From positions 107,392 to 171,391 of the forward strand of contig CALUIK010000005.1 of the NCBI GenBank assembly GCA_944320685.1: DNA of 64,000 nucleotides, in the 5' to 3' direction. This stretch comes from an uncultured Alistipes sp. (lineage in GTDB: Bacteria > Bacteroidota > Bacteroidia > Bacteroidales > Rikenellaceae). A model generated the notes under the pieces. It did no database searches and had not been told where the DNA came from. It saw only the letters and a list, made by a program, of their open reading frames with translations. Each line of letters begins with the position of its first letter. Position 1 is the stretch's first letter. This document shows positions 34,798 through 43,520 of this stretch, piece after piece. A program made the position numbers and the translations under genes.

Positions 34798-35934
34798 ATG
34801 GAACCAAACAGAGTATCGGCGGCGGCGTTCGCCGACACCAAGCAGCATTACGAGATTCTCGACGGCCTTCGCGGCGTTGCGGCCGTTACGGTGGTCTGCT
34901 TCCATCTCTTCGAGGCTTTCGCCACGAGCCACATAGACCAGCGTATCAATCACGGTTACCTGGCTGTCGACTTCTTCTTCATCCTGTCGGGCTTCGTTGT
35001 GGGTTATGCCTATGACGACCGTTGGCCGCGCATGACGGCAGGGGAGTTCCTCAAGCGGCGTTTCATCCGCCTTCACCCGCTGGTAGTGCTTGGGGCGCTG
35101 ATAGGTGCGGCGCTGTTCTACTTCCAAGGCTGTCCCGTGTGGGACGTGTCGGGGATCGCTGTCGGGGCGCTTGCCGTGGCCACGCTGATGAACGCCCTGC
35201 TGATTCCGGCGCCTGTAGGGATGGAGGTGCGCGGCGTGGGAGAGATGTATCCGCTGAACGGGCCGAGCTGGTCGTTGCTGTTCGAGTACATAGGCAACGT
35301 ACTGTACGCTTTCGTGCTGCGGCTGCTTCCGACCAAGGCTCTCGGTGCGCTGGTGGCCGCAGCCGGATGCGGGCTGGCGGCATTTGCCCTGTGGGGGCCG
35401 TTGGGGGACGTGTGCGTGGGCTTCTCGATGACGGGTGACAATATCGTGGGCGGCATGCTGCGCCTGCTCTATGCATTCCCGATGGGACTGCTGCTCTCGC
35501 GCGTGTTCCGTCCGCGGCGTGTGCGCGGCGCCTTCTGGATCGGTGCCGTGGCCATCGTGGCGCTGTCGGCCGTGCCGCGCATAGGTGGCAGCGAACACCT
35601 GTGGATGAACGGCCTGTACGATTCGCTGTGTTTCCTCGTGGCATTCCCGCTTATCGTGTGCATCGGCGCCTCGGGCAGGACCACCGATGCCGTAACGACG
35701 CGTATATGCAAGTTCTTGGGCGACATATCCTATCCGCTCTATATGGTGCATTATCCGTTCATATACCTCTATTACGCGTGGGTGAAGAACGAGGAACTGA
35801 CATTCTGCGAGAGTTTCCCGGGTGCCGCGGCCCTCGTGGTTGGGTCTGTGGCGCTGGCATATGCAGCCCTGCGCCTCTATGACGAGCCGGTGCGGCGGTT
35901 CCTTACGCGGCGCATGCTGCACCGCAGGGTGTGA
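34798..35934 (+). CDS. Acyltransferase 3 family membrane protein (OafA-like)
   Basis: 378 aa from the ATG at 34798, MEPNRVSAAAFADTKQHYEILDGLRG; the frame is open to 34714 but crosses the promoter. About ten membrane segments. The acyltransferase-3 motif GLRGVAAVTVVCFHLFE supplies the conserved His-like region, and AVDFFFILSGFVVGYAY is diagnostic. Members O-acetylate or succinylate surface glycans and lipids from the cytoplasmic side. The target here is unknown. No adjacent polysaccharide genes help. A G8 tract lies just upstream of the promoter. Confidence 0.93.
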   Translation: MEPNRVSAAAFADTKQHYEILDGLRGVAAVTVVCFHLFEAFATSHIDQRINHGYLAVDFFFILSGFVVGYAYDDRWPRMTAGEFLKRRFIRLHPLVVLGALIGAALFYFQGCPVWDVSGIAVGALAVATLMNALLIPAPVGMEVRGVGEMYPLNGPSWSLLFEYIGNVLYAFVLRLLPTKALGALVAAAGCGLAAFALWGPLGDVCVGFSMTGDNIVGGMLRLLYAFPMGLLLSRVFRPRRVRGAFWIGAVAIVALSAVPRIGGSEHLWMNGLYDSLCFLVAFPLIVCIGASGRTTDAVTTRICKFLGDISYPLYMVHYPFIYLYYAWVKNEELTFCESFPGAAALVVGSVALAYAALRLYDEPVRRFLTRRMLHRRV

Positions 35935-35963
35935 TTCCGTTGCGGTGTGTGGCATGATACGGT

Positions 35964-35992
35964 GCGGCGGGGCCCTGCGGGAGTTCCGCCGC
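35964..35992. terminator. Possible hairpin between acyltransferase and winged-helix genes
   Basis: 7-bp GC stem GCGGCGG / CCGCCGC with a 15-nt loop in the convergent gap; no T-run. Confidence 0.4.
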
Positions 35993-36017
35993 GCTGTTGT
36001 CCATGTCGGGGCGGACC

Positions 36018-36308
36018 TTACGGTTTGCGGCCGATGTAGTCGGCGAGGGCGTCTACATATTCGGCGAATGCGGCGCTGCCCTCGGCCGTTATGGCGCATG
36101 TGGTGCATGGCATCTTCCCCTTGAAGCTCTTGGTTACGGTGATGTACCCCGCCTTTTGCAGTTTGTCGATCTGCACGCTGAGGTTGCCCGCCGTGGCCCC
36201 CGTCCGCTCGCGCAGGTAGACGAAGTCGGCGCTCTCGGCCGAGATGAGTATCGACATCACGGCCAGCCGCAGTTCGGAGTGCAGGAGCGGGTTCAGTTCC
36301 TTGAACAT
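36018..36308 (-). CDS. Winged-helix transcriptional regulator
   Basis: 96 aa from the ATG at 36308; it consists almost entirely of a winged helix of the MarR/ArsR-like type that often accompanies membrane proteins: FKELNPLLHSELRLAVMSIL, recognition region RTGATAGNLSVQIDKLQKAGYI, then a wing VTKSFKGKMPCTTCAITAEG. There is no sensor domain. Its start overlaps the preceding membrane-protein gene by 16 nt, implying translational coupling. Probably regulates its own small operon. Confidence 0.88.
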   Translation of the reverse strand: MFKELNPLLHSELRLAVMSILISAESADFVYLRERTGATAGNLSVQIDKLQKAGYITVTKSFKGKMPCTTCAITAEGSAAFAEYVDALADYIGRKP

Positions 36309-36937
36309 TTGCGGTTGGTTTTGTAGTTGAGGATATGCCCCGGTATGACCATGAAGAGGAGGAACTGTGTGGCGAATACGAGGTTGTTGACGCTGTGCCA
36401 GTGCATCGCGTCGGCGGCGGAGCCGGACGGTAGCTCGCCGAAGTAGATGCTGCGCAACGGATATATCAGCGCAGAGAGCGTGAATAGGAAGCCTGCAGCG
36501 GAGGTTGTCGTGTCGCGTATTATCCGCCCCGTGATCGTGGTGCCGATGCCTATCAGCACCACTACCGTGAATAGCATCGATACGTGGTAGAACATCGAGA
36601 GGGGAACGGCCACGGTCAGAATCGAAATGCTGCATACCGTCCACACGGCCGTGACTGTGCGGTCGAGGTAATTCTTGGCGCCCGTGTCGCGGCGCCCCAT
36701 GAGGAGCATGCCCGCAATGCCGATGACGGGAATGGCCCACCATGCCCAGAGCCACGGTTCGGGGTCGGTGAATGTGCGTTGTACGATGAATTCGAACAGG
36801 GCGACGGCAATAGTCGCGTAGCCCCATATGAGGAACGGCACGCCCGAGTTGCGCGCAAGGCGTGTGCGCGTGTCGCATATCATGCGGGTTATCAGTTCGA
36901 GGCTCTGCTGCTCGGTGAAGGTGTTGTTGTCGTTCAT
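36293..36937 (-). CDS. Multi-pass membrane protein of unknown function
   Basis: 214 aa with about five membrane helices: SGVPFLIWGYATIAVALFEF, WLWAWWAIPVIGIAGMLLM, TVWTVCSISILTVAVPLSMF, LFTVVVLIGIGTTITGRII and FATQFLLFMVIPGHIL. The N-terminal 25 residues are soluble. Such proteins with a coupled winged helix are common in Bacteroidota and unnamed. It follows the 2TM gene (20-nt gap) and overlaps the winged-helix gene, so the three form one unit. Confidence 0.85.
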   Translation of the reverse strand: MNDNNTFTEQQSLELITRMICDTRTRLARNSGVPFLIWGYATIAVALFEFIVQRTFTDPEPWLWAWWAIPVIGIAGMLLMGRRDTGAKNYLDRTVTAVWTVCSISILTVAVPLSMFYHVSMLFTVVVLIGIGTTITGRIIRDTTTSAAGFLFTLSALIYPLRSIYFGELPSGSAADAMHWHSVNNLVFATQFLLFMVIPGHILNYKTNRKCSRN

Positions 36938-36957
36938 TGCAATGTAGTTTTTACTGG

Positions 36958-37179
36958 TTAGCTGTTGCGTAGTTCTCGGGGTGCGCCGTCATCCTTCTTT
37001 CCGCAGTGTGCGAGCAGGTAGTCGATTGTGCAGATCAGTTGTCCTATTCCCCAACCGCCGATAACCCACAGCACCCACATGTATTCGGTGCAGGTCACAT
37101 GGTTCACGACTGCCAGAAATGAGCATACGACTGCATAACTTACCCATGACATGATGAATTTGCGTTTAGGCGTTTCCAT
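36958..37179 (-). CDS. Small 2TM-type membrane protein
   Basis: 73 aa. Two hydrophobic helices (WVSYAVVCSFLAVVNHVTC and MWVLWVIGGWGIGQLICTIDYL) followed by a charged tail. Looks like the 2TM domain found next to or fused to small regulators. First gene of the triad, with its promoter about 190 nt upstream. An internal ATG at residue 10 is an alternative start. Confidence 0.75.
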   Translation of the reverse strand: METPKRKFIMSWVSYAVVCSFLAVVNHVTCTEYMWVLWVIGGWGIGQLICTIDYLLAHCGKKDDGAPRELRNS

Positions 37180-37366
37180 AGTTTCCGTTTTTTGTTTTTT
37201 ATTTTTTATTCTGTTCTCGCCGTTGCCGGCGTCTGCCTCCGGTACTTCCCGTTGCCGGCTCGGATCGCATCTTTTTCGGCTGCGTAAGGTATATTATGCG
37301 GTCCGTTGCGGGGCTGGCATTCTGCCATTGGGCTGTCTTGCGCGCGTTACGATGACAATCACGACA

Positions 37367-37398
37367 CAAATATAAAGTAGTTTATAATATAAACCAAA
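37367..37398 (-). promoter_or_regulatory. Promoter of the 2TM/membrane/winged-helix triad
   Basis: Minus-strand TTTG (37398-37395), 20-bp spacer, TATATTTG (37374-37367). It leaves a leader of about 180 nt (37180-37360) with T-rich stretches and no gene. The stretch 37400-37575 holds nothing else I can support. Confidence 0.6.
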
Positions 37399-37575
37399 TT
37401 TTCCCGCGATTAATTTGATGCGACTTCCATTGTGCGGGGTGGATTAAGTCGGGTGCATACTCCGGGAACAGGCCGCCGCGTACTTTCGTCGAGGCTGTTT
37501 GCGCTGGGCATGTGTTCGGTTCGGGGCCGCGGCGGGGGCTTTGTCGCAGCCTGCCGCATGACGGTGACGCAGTGG

Positions 37576-38865
37576 TTATCCGCAGCGGCGCCGCAGGTAG
37601 AGGCCCGACTGTATCAGCAACAGTATCACGTACAGGTATTCTGCCGTCCAGAAGAGCGATAGCGATGCTTCGGCGCGATGCAGCAGCCACAGGTATGCCA
37701 GATAGAACGCGATGGTCGTCAGCTGGAAACGGAAGGCCGTGCGGGCTGCCCCCGTGCCAATGACGGCGTTGGTGGCAACATACGAGGGTAGCGCGAAGAG
37801 GTAGTTTGCCAGCATGACCGCGTATGGGATACGTGACAGGAGTATCAGGCCCTCGTCTGCGGTGTAGCATCCGACGACCGTTCGGTGTAGGAGCAGCGCC
37901 GCTGCGACGAGAGGCATGCCTATGGCGTATCCCATGGATGCCGTGCGGCGGCACAGGGGTATGATGTCGCGGTTGCGGCCTTCGCCCGAGAGGTTTCCCG
38001 CAAGCGATCCGGCGGTTGTGGCGAAGGAGTTTACCAGAACGAAAAACAGAGTGGAGACACTGCGCAGTATGTTTGCCACGGCCAGATTCCTCTCGCCCGT
38101 ATGTTCGATGGCGAGAAAAAAAAGGAACCAAGGCATGATCCCGATGGATGAGTGCACCATGCTCCAGCGCGATACGTCCGTGACTGTGCGCAGGGAGGCT
38201 GGATCGAAACGCAGGCGTATTGTGCGGCGCACATCGCGCGGGAGGACAGACATGCGCCACAGCAGGAACAGCAGCGCCGACATCTCGGCGAGCGACGAGG
38301 CGATGGCGGCGCCGGCTATGCCCATGTCGAGGCCGAATATGAGCAGTGTGTTGCCAGCGATGTTTACGGCCAAGGCTATCATGGCGGCTGCGGTCAGCGG
38401 CCGCGTGACGGTGATGCCGACGAGGAAGGCTCGTATGGCCAGAAACGGGAATGAGAAGGCTATTCCCCAAAGGCGCCAGTCGAGGTATGTCGTGACGGCA
38501 CCGTATATGGCGTCGGACTTGACTATGGCCTTGAGCAGCGGTGGCGAGACGAGCTTCGAGAGGGCGATGCATGCCGCAGCCATTGCGGCAAGCAGTATTG
38601 CCCCCTGTACGAATGCGTTTGCTGCGGCATCGCGGTTGCCTGCACCGTTGTTTCGGGCTATGACGGATTGCATTCCGAGGCTGAAGCCGAATCCTATCAT
38701 GTATACCGCCAGAAACCAGATCCCTCCCAAGGCCGATGCTCCCAGTTCGGTTTGCCCTACGTGCCCGAGGAATAGGGCGTCGGTAATGTTTATCAGTTGC
38801 TCGACAAGGATGCTCATCATGACGGGAAGGTTGATGAGCCATATTTTTCTGTATGTGTATTTCAT
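37576..38865 (-). CDS. MATE family efflux transporter
   Basis: 429 aa from the ATG at 38865 (MKYTYRKIWLINLPVMMSILVEQLINITDALFLG). Twelve membrane segments in two similar halves; PVMMSILVEQLINITDALFLGHVG is the MATE entry motif, and GSLAGNLSGEGR begins the second half. It exports cationic drugs or metabolites by Na+ or H+ antiport. The frame continues 78 codons upstream, but the encoded segment has no membrane-protein character and crosses a hairpin-rich leader, so the later start is preferred. Confidence 0.93.
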   Translation of the reverse strand: MKYTYRKIWLINLPVMMSILVEQLINITDALFLGHVGQTELGASALGGIWFLAVYMIGFGFSLGMQSVIARNNGAGNRDAAANAFVQGAILLAAMAAACIALSKLVSPPLLKAIVKSDAIYGAVTTYLDWRLWGIAFSFPFLAIRAFLVGITVTRPLTAAAMIALAVNIAGNTLLIFGLDMGIAGAAIASSLAEMSALLFLLWRMSVLPRDVRRTIRLRFDPASLRTVTDVSRWSMVHSSIGIMPWFLFFLAIEHTGERNLAVANILRSVSTLFFVLVNSFATTAGSLAGNLSGEGRNRDIIPLCRRTASMGYAIGMPLVAAALLLHRTVVGCYTADEGLILLSRIPYAVMLANYLFALPSYVATNAVIGTGAARTAFRFQLTTIAFYLAYLWLLHRAEASLSLFWTAEYLYVILLLIQSGLYLRRRCG

Positions 38866-38881
38866 GGTTTTTGGTTGAAGC

Positions 38882-39066
38882 GGCCGCGCGCAGTGCCGTG
38901 TGCCGATGTGCGGCGCGCGGCGGGGTCTGAAAAAAAGTGCTGTCGGATTGCTGGTACGACTGAAGATGGCGAAGGAACCTTTGTCCTTCGACACGCCCCG
39001 GGCGGTTACCTGCAGATTTGCCACTTCATATACGATACATGAAATATAACGGATACCGCAAAGATA
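38882..39066 (-). promoter_or_regulatory. Long structured leader of the MATE gene
   Basis: A minus-strand TATCTTTG at 39066-39059 predicts initiation near 39052, about 190 nt before the ATG. The leader contains a CGAAGGA / TCCTTCG hairpin (38970-38990), a T7 run at 38936-38930 and a strong GCCGCGC / GCGCGGC stem (about 38882-38920) ending 17 nt before the start codon. No -33 element is evident. Confidence 0.4.
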
Positions 39067-39303
39067 CGGAATAAATCGGCCGCATGCGTATGTATGCACA
39101 AATATTTTTGCAGGTTATGCCGCTCGCTTCCATGCGCGGGCCGGGGGCAGGATATTGCGGCGTCGAAGCCGGAGGAAGGTTCGGCCTGTTTCGTAATAAA
39201 ACCGATGCTGTTGTGTTTTGCTGTATGCAAGCGCAGTTGAAGGGTGCGGAAAAGGATTTTATGTTTGATTCGAAATGAAAAGCAATTTTTTTATTTCGTT
39301 TTG

Positions 39304-39335
39304 TTTGCTTTTGTGATAATGTAATCTTATCTTTG
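39304..39335 (+). promoter_or_regulatory. Promoter of the glp operon
   Basis: TTTG at 39304-39307, 20-bp spacer, TATCTTTG at 39328-39335, initiation about 20 nt before glpA. The segment 39067-39303 shows no gene. Confidence 0.75.
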
Positions 39336-39361
39336 CTGAAGAATAAATCACCTGGAACTAT

Positions 39362-40984
39362 ATGAGCAACACGTATGATGTGATCATCATCGGCGGTGGG
39401 GCCACTGGCGCAGGCATTGCGCGCGACTGTTCGCTGCGCGGCATCAAGTCCCTGCTGCTGGAACGCTCCGACATATCTACTGGCGCCACGGGCCGCAACC
39501 ACGGCCTGTTGCACAGCGGCGCGCGTTATGCGGTGACGGATCACGAATCGGCGGTGGAGTGTATCCGCGAGAATATGACGCTGCGCCGGATCGCCGCGCA
39601 TTGTGTCGAGGAGACCGACGGGCTCTTCGTTACGCTGCCCGAGGACGGCCTCGACTATCAGGCCCGTTTCGTCGAGGCGTGCCGCAATGCAGGGATCCGT
39701 GCCGAGGTTCTGGACCCCGAATATGCGAAGCGTATCGAGCCTGCTGCCAATCCTGCGCTCATAGGTGCGGTGCGCGTGCCCGACGGCGCGGTTGATCCGT
39801 TCCGGCTCACCGCGTCGAACATCATCGACGCCAAGGCGCACGGGGCGGAAATACGCACCTATACCGAGGTGATGGAACTGATCCGCGACGGCGCCCGCAT
39901 CGTGGGTGTCAAGGCGTATGACCACCGTGCCAAATGCGAGTTGTCGTTCCATGCGCAGGTGGTGATAAACGCCGGAGGCATCTGGGGCCACGGCATCGCC
40001 GCCAAAGCCGGCATTACGGTCAACATGCTGCCGGCGAAGGGCGCCCTGCTCATATTCGGACACCGCGTCAACAAAATGGTGCTGAACCGCTGCCGCAAGC
40101 CGGCCGATGCCGACATCCTTGTGCCCGGGGATACGATTTCGCTTATAGGCACCACGTCGAGCAAGATTCCGTACGACCAGATCGACAATATGGTAATCAC
40201 CCCCGACGAGGTGGATATCCTGCTGCGCGAGGGCGAGAAACTGTCGCCCGTTCTGTCGCGGACGAGGATTCTGCGCGCATATGCGGGCGTACGCCCGCTG
40301 GTCGCCTCGGACGACGACCCGAGCGGCCGTACCGTGAGCCGCGGCATCGTGCTGCTGGACCACGCTGCGCGCGACGGTATGGAAGGGTTCGTCACGATCA
40401 CGGGCGGCAAGCTGATGACTTACCGCCTGATGGCCGAGTGGGCGACGGATCTGGTATGCAAGAAGCTCGGCATGTCGGCCGTATGCCGCACGGCGGAGCT
40501 GCCGCTGCCCGGGTCGGCGGGCCGACGCAAGGACGTGGAGAGGCAGATAAGCGGCAAGCCCGTTGCCCAGCGCCGCTCGTCGATAGCGCGCCACGGCGAC
40601 ATGGCGGTCAATATCGGCAGCGGCGATTCGATCAAGAACAGCCTTGTATGCGAATGTGAGGAGGTTTCGATAGGGGAGGTGGAGTACGCCATGGACAACC
40701 TCTCGGTAAACAATCTTGTGGACCTGCGTCGTCGTACCCGTGTCGGTATGGGCACGTGTCAGGGAGAGTTGTGCGCCTGTCGTGCCGCAGGGCTCATGGG
40801 ACGACGCGATGCGGCCTGCGCACGCAAGGCCAAGGCCGATCTGGCGTCGTTCCTCAACGAGAGGTGGAAGGGTATTCAGCCTGTCGCGTGGGGTGATACG
40901 CTGCGCGAGAGCGAGTACACGACATGGGTCTACGAGAGCGTGTGCGGGTTGTCGGACGAACAGAACAAAACAACGGAACAATGA
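39362..40984 (+). CDS. glpA: Anaerobic glycerol-3-phosphate dehydrogenase subunit A
   Basis: 540 aa. FAD-binding start YDVIIIGGGATGAGIARDC, DAO fold with RNHGLLHSGARYAV, and a C-terminal BFD-like [2Fe-2S] domain with Cys pairs near 430-432 (VCECEE) and 465-471 (GTCQGELCAC). This is the catalytic subunit that oxidises sn-glycerol-3-phosphate to dihydroxyacetone phosphate, with electrons passing through GlpB and GlpC to menaquinone. Overlaps glpB by ATGA, so translation is coupled. First gene of a six-gene glycerol operon. Confidence 0.95.
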   Translation: MSNTYDVIIIGGGATGAGIARDCSLRGIKSLLLERSDISTGATGRNHGLLHSGARYAVTDHESAVECIRENMTLRRIAAHCVEETDGLFVTLPEDGLDYQARFVEACRNAGIRAEVLDPEYAKRIEPAANPALIGAVRVPDGAVDPFRLTASNIIDAKAHGAEIRTYTEVMELIRDGARIVGVKAYDHRAKCELSFHAQVVINAGGIWGHGIAAKAGITVNMLPAKGALLIFGHRVNKMVLNRCRKPADADILVPGDTISLIGTTSSKIPYDQIDNMVITPDEVDILLREGEKLSPVLSRTRILRAYAGVRPLVASDDDPSGRTVSRGIVLLDHAARDGMEGFVTITGGKLMTYRLMAEWATDLVCKKLGMSAVCRTAELPLPGSAGRRKDVERQISGKPVAQRRSSIARHGDMAVNIGSGDSIKNSLVCECEEVSIGEVEYAMDNLSVNNLVDLRRRTRVGMGTCQGELCACRAAGLMGRRDAACARKAKADLASFLNERWKGIQPVAWGDTLRESEYTTWVYESVCGLSDEQNKTTEQ

Positions 40985-42246
40985 TATTCGATACCGTTAT
41001 AATAGGCGGCGGCCTTGCCGGCACGTTGTGCGGCATACATCTGGCCGAACAGGGAAGAAAATGCGCCATAGTGTCGCAGGGACAGAGCGCGATACATTTT
41101 TCGTCGGGGTCGTTCGACCTGCTGGGCCGTCTTCCCGACGGCGGCGCCGTCGAGGATCCCATGGCCGGCATTGTCGAGTTGGAGCGAACGTGCGTCGGCC
41201 ATCCGTATTCCGTCATAGGCAGCGCGCTGTGCGGAAGGTATGCTCGTCTGGCGCCCGAACTGCTGCGCAGGGCGGGAATACCCGTGGCCGGCGACTGCCG
41301 CCGCAACCATTACAGGATAACCCCCATGGGGAGTCCGAAGGCCACGTGGCTCACCATCGACGGCTACATGACGGCCGAGAGCCGCGACCGTATGCCATAC
41401 GGACGGGTATGTATAGTCAACATAGAGGGCTTTCTGGATTTTTATCCCGAGTTTATCGCCGAGGAGTTCCGCAAGCGCGGCGCGGAGTGCTGCATAGACA
41501 GTGTGAACCTTCCTGATCTGGAACGCATACGCAAGAACCCGAGCGAGATGCGCTCGGCCAATATAGCGCGGGTGTTCGACCATGAAGAGAACCTCGAGGC
41601 GCTGGCGGCGAGGGTCCGTGCCGCGGGCGAGGGCTGCGACGCCGTGATATTGCCTGCCATTATCGGCATCAACCGCAACGATTCGCTGGAGGTGCTGCAG
41701 TCGAAGGCCGCAGTGCCGATACGGCTGTTGCCGACGCTGCCTCCGTCGATACCGGGCATACGTGCGCAGCAGTCGCTGCAGCGACGTTTCCGGGCGCTTG
41801 GCGGGGAGTATTTTCTGGGTGACGCTGTGGTCTCGGCGGATATTGCTGCGGGGCGTGTGCGGCGTATCTTTACGGCCAATCACGGGAACATCCCCTTCGA
41901 GGCGGACGATTTCGTGCTGGCTACGGGCAGTTTTTTCAGCAAGGGGCTGGTCGCGACGCCTGACCGTGTGGTCGAGCCCGTCTTCGGTGCCGATACGGTG
42001 TATGAGGCGGACCGCTCGCGGTGGTATACGCAGCGCTTCTTCGACCGCCACGACTATCAGGCCTTCGGCGTGAATACCGATTCCGCTCTGCGGGTGGTGA
42101 AGGGAGGAACGCCCATCGAAAACCTCTATTGCGCAGGTGCCGGTCTCGCGGGTTTCCATCCCGTACAGGAGGGTTGCGGCGCCGGTGTGTCGATGATGTC
42201 GGCGTTATATGTAGCGGAGGCGATATTAAAAGGCAAACGATCATGA
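40981..42246 (+). CDS. glpB: Anaerobic glycerol-3-phosphate dehydrogenase subunit B
   Basis: 421 aa from the ATG at 40981. Flavoprotein start MIFDTVIIGGGLAGTLCGIHLAEQ, then the GlpB pattern SSGSFDLLG and a C-terminal FAD motif NLYCAGAGLAGFHPVQEGCGAGVS. It links GlpA to the iron-sulfur subunit GlpC. Its start overlaps the glpA stop and its own stop overlaps the glpC start, both by ATGA. Confidence 0.95.
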   Translation: MIFDTVIIGGGLAGTLCGIHLAEQGRKCAIVSQGQSAIHFSSGSFDLLGRLPDGGAVEDPMAGIVELERTCVGHPYSVIGSALCGRYARLAPELLRRAGIPVAGDCRRNHYRITPMGSPKATWLTIDGYMTAESRDRMPYGRVCIVNIEGFLDFYPEFIAEEFRKRGAECCIDSVNLPDLERIRKNPSEMRSANIARVFDHEENLEALAARVRAAGEGCDAVILPAIIGINRNDSLEVLQSKAAVPIRLLPTLPPSIPGIRAQQSLQRRFRALGGEYFLGDAVVSADIAAGRVRRIFTANHGNIPFEADDFVLATGSFFSKGLVATPDRVVEPVFGADTVYEADRSRWYTQRFFDRHDYQAFGVNTDSALRVVKGGTPIENLYCAGAGLAGFHPVQEGCGAGVSMMSALYVAEAILKGKRS

Positions 42247-43469
42247 ACACTCAACAGAATACGGTCAGCGAGAACAATTTCGAGCAGTGTATAAAGTGCA
42301 CCATCTGCACCGTCTACTGCCCCGTTGCGGCGGTCAACCCCGACTACCCGGGGCCCAAGCAGGCCGGTCCCGACGGCGAGCGCCTGCGCCTCAAGCAGCC
42401 CGACTACTTCGACGAGGCGCTGAAATACTGCCTCAACTGCAAGCGGTGCGAGGTGGTGTGCCCGTCGAACGTGCGCATAGGCGACATAATACAGGCGGCG
42501 CGCATCAAGTACGGCCCCAAGCATAACACGTCGGTGCGGAACTATATCCTCGCCAACACCGACCTCGTGGGATCTCTGGCCACGCCTTTCGCTCCCGTGG
42601 TGAATGCGGCCGTGGCGTTGAAGCCCGTGCGCATGGCCATTGACAAGGTTATGGGCATAGACCACCGGCGCATATTCCCGAGGTATTCGCACTATACGTT
42701 CGAGTCGTGGTACCGCCGTCATGCGGCGGCCGCACAGGAGGCGTTCGGCATGCAGGTATCGTATTTCCACGGCTGTTACGTCAACTACAACAATCCGCAG
42801 CTGGGCAAGGATATGATCCGCATAATGAATGCGCTGGGCTACGGCGTGCGGCTGCTCGACAAGGAGAAGTGCTGCGGTGTGGCTCTCATATCCAACGGGC
42901 TCTACGACCGTGCGAAGCGTCAGGCGCAGACGAACCTTCTGTCGATACGTTCGGCGATCACGGATGCCGGCCGCGATGTCATAGCCACCTCGTCGACATG
43001 CACATTCACCATTCGTGACGAATATCCCCATCTGCTCGGCCTCGAGAACGACGACGTGCGCGACCGTGTGGAGCTGGCGACGCGGTATGTCTACCGCCTT
43101 ATTGCCGAACGGGGCGCCGTTCTGCGCTTCAGGGAGGATGCAGGGCCGCTGCGAGTAGCATACCATACGCCCTGCCACATGGAGAAGATGGGATGGGCCT
43201 ATTACTCGATCGAGCTGCTGCGTATGATTCCCGGCGTGGAGGTTGCGGTTCTCGACTCGCAGTGTTGCGGCATTGCGGGCACCTACGGCTTCAAAAAGGA
43301 GAACTATCTCACGTCGCAGGCCGTGGGCGCGCCGCTGTTCCGTCAGATCGAGGCTTCGGGCGCCGATGTGGTGGCCACAGACTGCGAGACCTGCAAATGG
43401 CAGATCGAGATGTCGACTTCGAAGCGGTGTGAGCATCCGTTGACGATCCTCGCCTCGCGTCTGGCATGA
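42243..43469 (+). CDS. glpC: Anaerobic glycerol-3-phosphate dehydrogenase subunit C
   Basis: 408 aa from the ATG at 42243. Two [4Fe-4S] motifs near the start (CIKCTICTVYCPVAAV and CLNCKRCEVVCPSN) and two CCG domains with CCGVALISNGLY and CCGIAGTYGFK, the heterodisulfide-reductase-type cluster or heme-binding modules. It anchors the GlpABC complex to the membrane and delivers electrons to quinone. The preceding frame that begins at 42021 is out of register with glpB and is ignored. Confidence 0.95.
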   Translation: MNTQQNTVSENNFEQCIKCTICTVYCPVAAVNPDYPGPKQAGPDGERLRLKQPDYFDEALKYCLNCKRCEVVCPSNVRIGDIIQAARIKYGPKHNTSVRNYILANTDLVGSLATPFAPVVNAAVALKPVRMAIDKVMGIDHRRIFPRYSHYTFESWYRRHAAAAQEAFGMQVSYFHGCYVNYNNPQLGKDMIRIMNALGYGVRLLDKEKCCGVALISNGLYDRAKRQAQTNLLSIRSAITDAGRDVIATSSTCTFTIRDEYPHLLGLENDDVRDRVELATRYVYRLIAERGAVLRFREDAGPLRVAYHTPCHMEKMGWAYYSIELLRMIPGVEVAVLDSQCCGIAGTYGFKKENYLTSQAVGAPLFRQIEASGADVVATDCETCKWQIEMSTSKRCEHPLTILASRLA

Positions 43470-43520
43470 CTGATACGGATCAGACTGCAAACCGTTAAAA
43501 CATAAAACAACTAACCTGAT

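Noticed and set aside
36018..36878. Longer 286-aa version of the winged-helix protein
   Set aside because: The N-terminal 190 residues are the membrane-protein gene read in another frame; the regulator starts at 36308.
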